A stretch of DNA of 7,029 bases from Aquifex aeolicus (lineage in GTDB: Bacteria; Aquificota; Aquificia; Aquificales; Aquificaceae), in NCBI GenBank assembly GCA_011375045.1, contig DRNB01000155.1:1-7029 (forward strand), in the 5' to 3' direction. The translations under genes and the position numbers were made by a program. Position 1 is the first letter of the stretch; every line of letters starts with the position of its first letter. The notes beneath the pieces are model-generated. The model saw only the letters and a program-made list of their open reading frames with translations. It had not been told where the DNA came from and ran no database searches. This document shows, piece after piece, positions 5,870-7,029 of the stretch.

Positions 5870-7029
5870 ATGAGGCGCTACATACTCCTCGAATCCTCGA
5901 GCTTCAGACTCAACCCCCCTGAGGGTTTCCTCCGCTACAGGACACCTGCAGGCAGACCGAGGAGGGAGGATCTGGTTCCTGCGGACGAAGTGGACGGGAG
6001 GATCCCCTATCCCCTCCTCAACCCCCTGCAGAGCCTCTTTTACAGGAAATACAGGGGAGGCAACGCCCTCGTAACCGCTCCCACCTCCGCCGGAAAGAGC
6101 CTGATAGCCTTTCTGTTCATGAGACGCGAGGGGGTGAGGGTTTACACGGCGCCCACAAAGGCGCTGGTTTACGAAAAGGCCGTCGAGCTCCGAAATCTGT
6201 TCCAGAAGAAGATAGACGTGAGGACAGGGGACATCATAGAACTCTACAGGGGACCAAGGTCGGACGTTGTGGTGGCAACTTACGAAAACCTCGCCCTCGC
6301 CCTCAGGAACGGTCTGCCCTGGGTGTCCGAGGCGGTGTGTGTGGTCGTGGACGAGATCCACCAGCTCATGGGGGGAAGGGGCTGGGTCCTGGAGGAGATA
6401 GTTACCTGCCTTCTGGAGAGGGGGATCGATCTGCTCGGGCTGTCCGCCACGCTGCCCGGAGGGGACAAACTCGCCCGGTGGATAGGCGCGGAGCTCTTCA
6501 TCGAATCCCTCTGGAGACCTGTGCCCTTGGAGAGAAAGATCGTCCCCCTGACCGAGTTCCGGGAGTTCGTGAAGGCGAAGGAGCAGGACGGGAGGATGGC
6601 ATCGCGGCTTCTCTCAGCCCTCTACGAGCTGAAGAAACCGGAGGAACAGGTAATTCTCTTCGTTCACAAGAAGAGCGTGGGCTGGAAGATCCTCGAGATG
6701 GCGGACAGGGAAAAGATAGGTATCATGAACGAAACCACCCCCTTCGAGAAGGGAGATCGCCGGGAGGCGGAGATAGCCTTTCACAACGCCGACATACCCA
6801 AGGAGGAGAGGGAGGAGATAGAAAGAGCCTTCCGAAGGGGCAAACTCCCGGTCCTTGTAGCAACCCACACCCTCGCCTACGGGGTCAACTTGCCCGCTGA
6901 CACGGTGATCATAGGGGTCAGAGCCTTCTACGACAGAAGGGAGAGGGAGTGGAGGATACTTCCCTCCCAGATAGACATACTCCAGATGGAGGGAAGGGCG
7001 GGCAGACTCGGCATGAAGGAAAAGGGCTA
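5870..7029 (+). CDS. Ski2/Hel308-like superfamily 2 DExH-box helicase (3' end outside window)
   Basis: The first 386 residues of an ATP-dependent nucleic-acid helicase are present, with the frame open from the ATG at 5870 to the right edge. All core motifs occur in order: LNPLQ before the P-loop (about 50-54); motif I APTSAGKS (70-77) with Lys76; Ia APTKAL; Ib VVVATYENLA; motif II DEIH (161-164) followed by the Hel308-like RG-W-LEE; motif III LSATLP (191-196); and WRPVPL, which in Ski2-like enzymes follows the first RecA domain. Then come motif IV VILFVHKKS, the AFHNADIPKEER segment, motif V LVATHTLAYGVNLPA, and motif VI QMEGRAGRLG (372-381). The winged-helix and ratchet domains expected next are cut off. 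The substrate, DNA (Hel308-type repair) or RNA, cannot be decided. The start is chosen because it is the first ATG after the gltX gap; no ribosome binding site is seen. No nuclease or defence partner is in view. Confidence 0.9.
   Translation, partial: MRRYILLESSSFRLNPPEGFLRYRTPAGRPRREDLVPADEVDGRIPYPLLNPLQSLFYRKYRGGNALVTAPTSAGKSLIAFLFMRREGVRVYTAPTKALVYEKAVELRNLFQKKIDVRTGDIIELYRGPRSDVVVATYENLALALRNGLPWVSEAVCVVVDEIHQLMGGRGWVLEEIVTCLLERGIDLLGLSATLPGGDKLARWIGAELFIESLWRPVPLERKIVPLTEFREFVKAKEQDGRMASRLLSALYELKKPEEQVILFVHKKSVGWKILEMADREKIGIMNETTPFEKGDRREAEIAFHNADIPKEEREEIERAFRRGKLPVLVATHTLAYGVNLPADTVIIGVRAFYDRREREWRILPSQIDILQMEGRAGRLGMKEKG

Noticed and set aside
5864..6900. Open frames on the minus strand (5864-6361) and plus strand (6337-6900) in the right end
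   Set aside because: Both overlap the helicase frame that runs unbroken from 5870 to the edge and carries all SF2 motifs; the other frames show no motif.
1..7029. CRISPR array, insertion sequence, tRNA or rRNA
   Set aside because: No regularly spaced direct repeats, terminal inverted repeats with a transposase, tRNA cloverleaf or rRNA-like sequence was seen on either strand.

Overview
The window looks like ordinary chromosome from a Gram-negative thermophilic bacterium, most plausibly of the Aquificales type. This is inferred from codon use and protein style, not from a search. Arginine is mostly AGG/AGA, isoleucine is often ATA, and Glu/Lys/Arg are abundant. DNA composition is moderately G+C-rich, with sharp A+T-rich islands only in the gaps in front of genes. 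A CopB-type outer-membrane protein and a family 9 (heptosyltransferase-like) glycosyltransferase both point to a lipopolysaccharide-bearing outer membrane.

Layout from left to right: (1) a plus-strand run of the CopB C-terminal end (cut by the left edge), an EpmA/GenX-type lysyl-tRNA-synthetase-like EF-P modifier, a 110-residue unknown protein joined to it by an ATGA overlap, and metF; (2) a minus-strand pair, moaD followed by a GT9 glycosyltransferase, whose 3' end overlaps the metF 3' end by 21 nt; (3) a plus-strand Crp/Fnr-family regulator divergent from moaD; (4) minus-strand gltX (glutamyl-tRNA synthetase), whose stop codon directly abuts the regulator's stop codon; (5) a divergent plus-strand Ski2/Hel308-like superfamily 2 helicase that runs off the right edge.

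The genes do not form one pathway. They are housekeeping functions (translation and EF-P modification, folate and methionine metabolism, molybdopterin, envelope glycan, DNA or RNA helicase) packed very tightly, with strand switches of -21, 32, 0 and 20 nt. No mobile element, CRISPR array, tRNA or rRNA is seen, and there is no gene-free stretch longer than 32 nt.

The most notable signal is regulatory. Genes at the head of a transcription unit (metF, moaD, crp, gltX and perhaps the helicase) have no clear Shine-Dalgarno sequence. Each has a -10-like hexamer placed so that transcription would begin 0-4 nt before the ATG. This predicts leaderless or near-leaderless mRNAs. Secondary points are a Ser in place of the specificity-determining Ala in EpmA motif 3, the unknown protein coupled to EpmA, and the abutting or overlapping 3' ends without a U-tract terminator.
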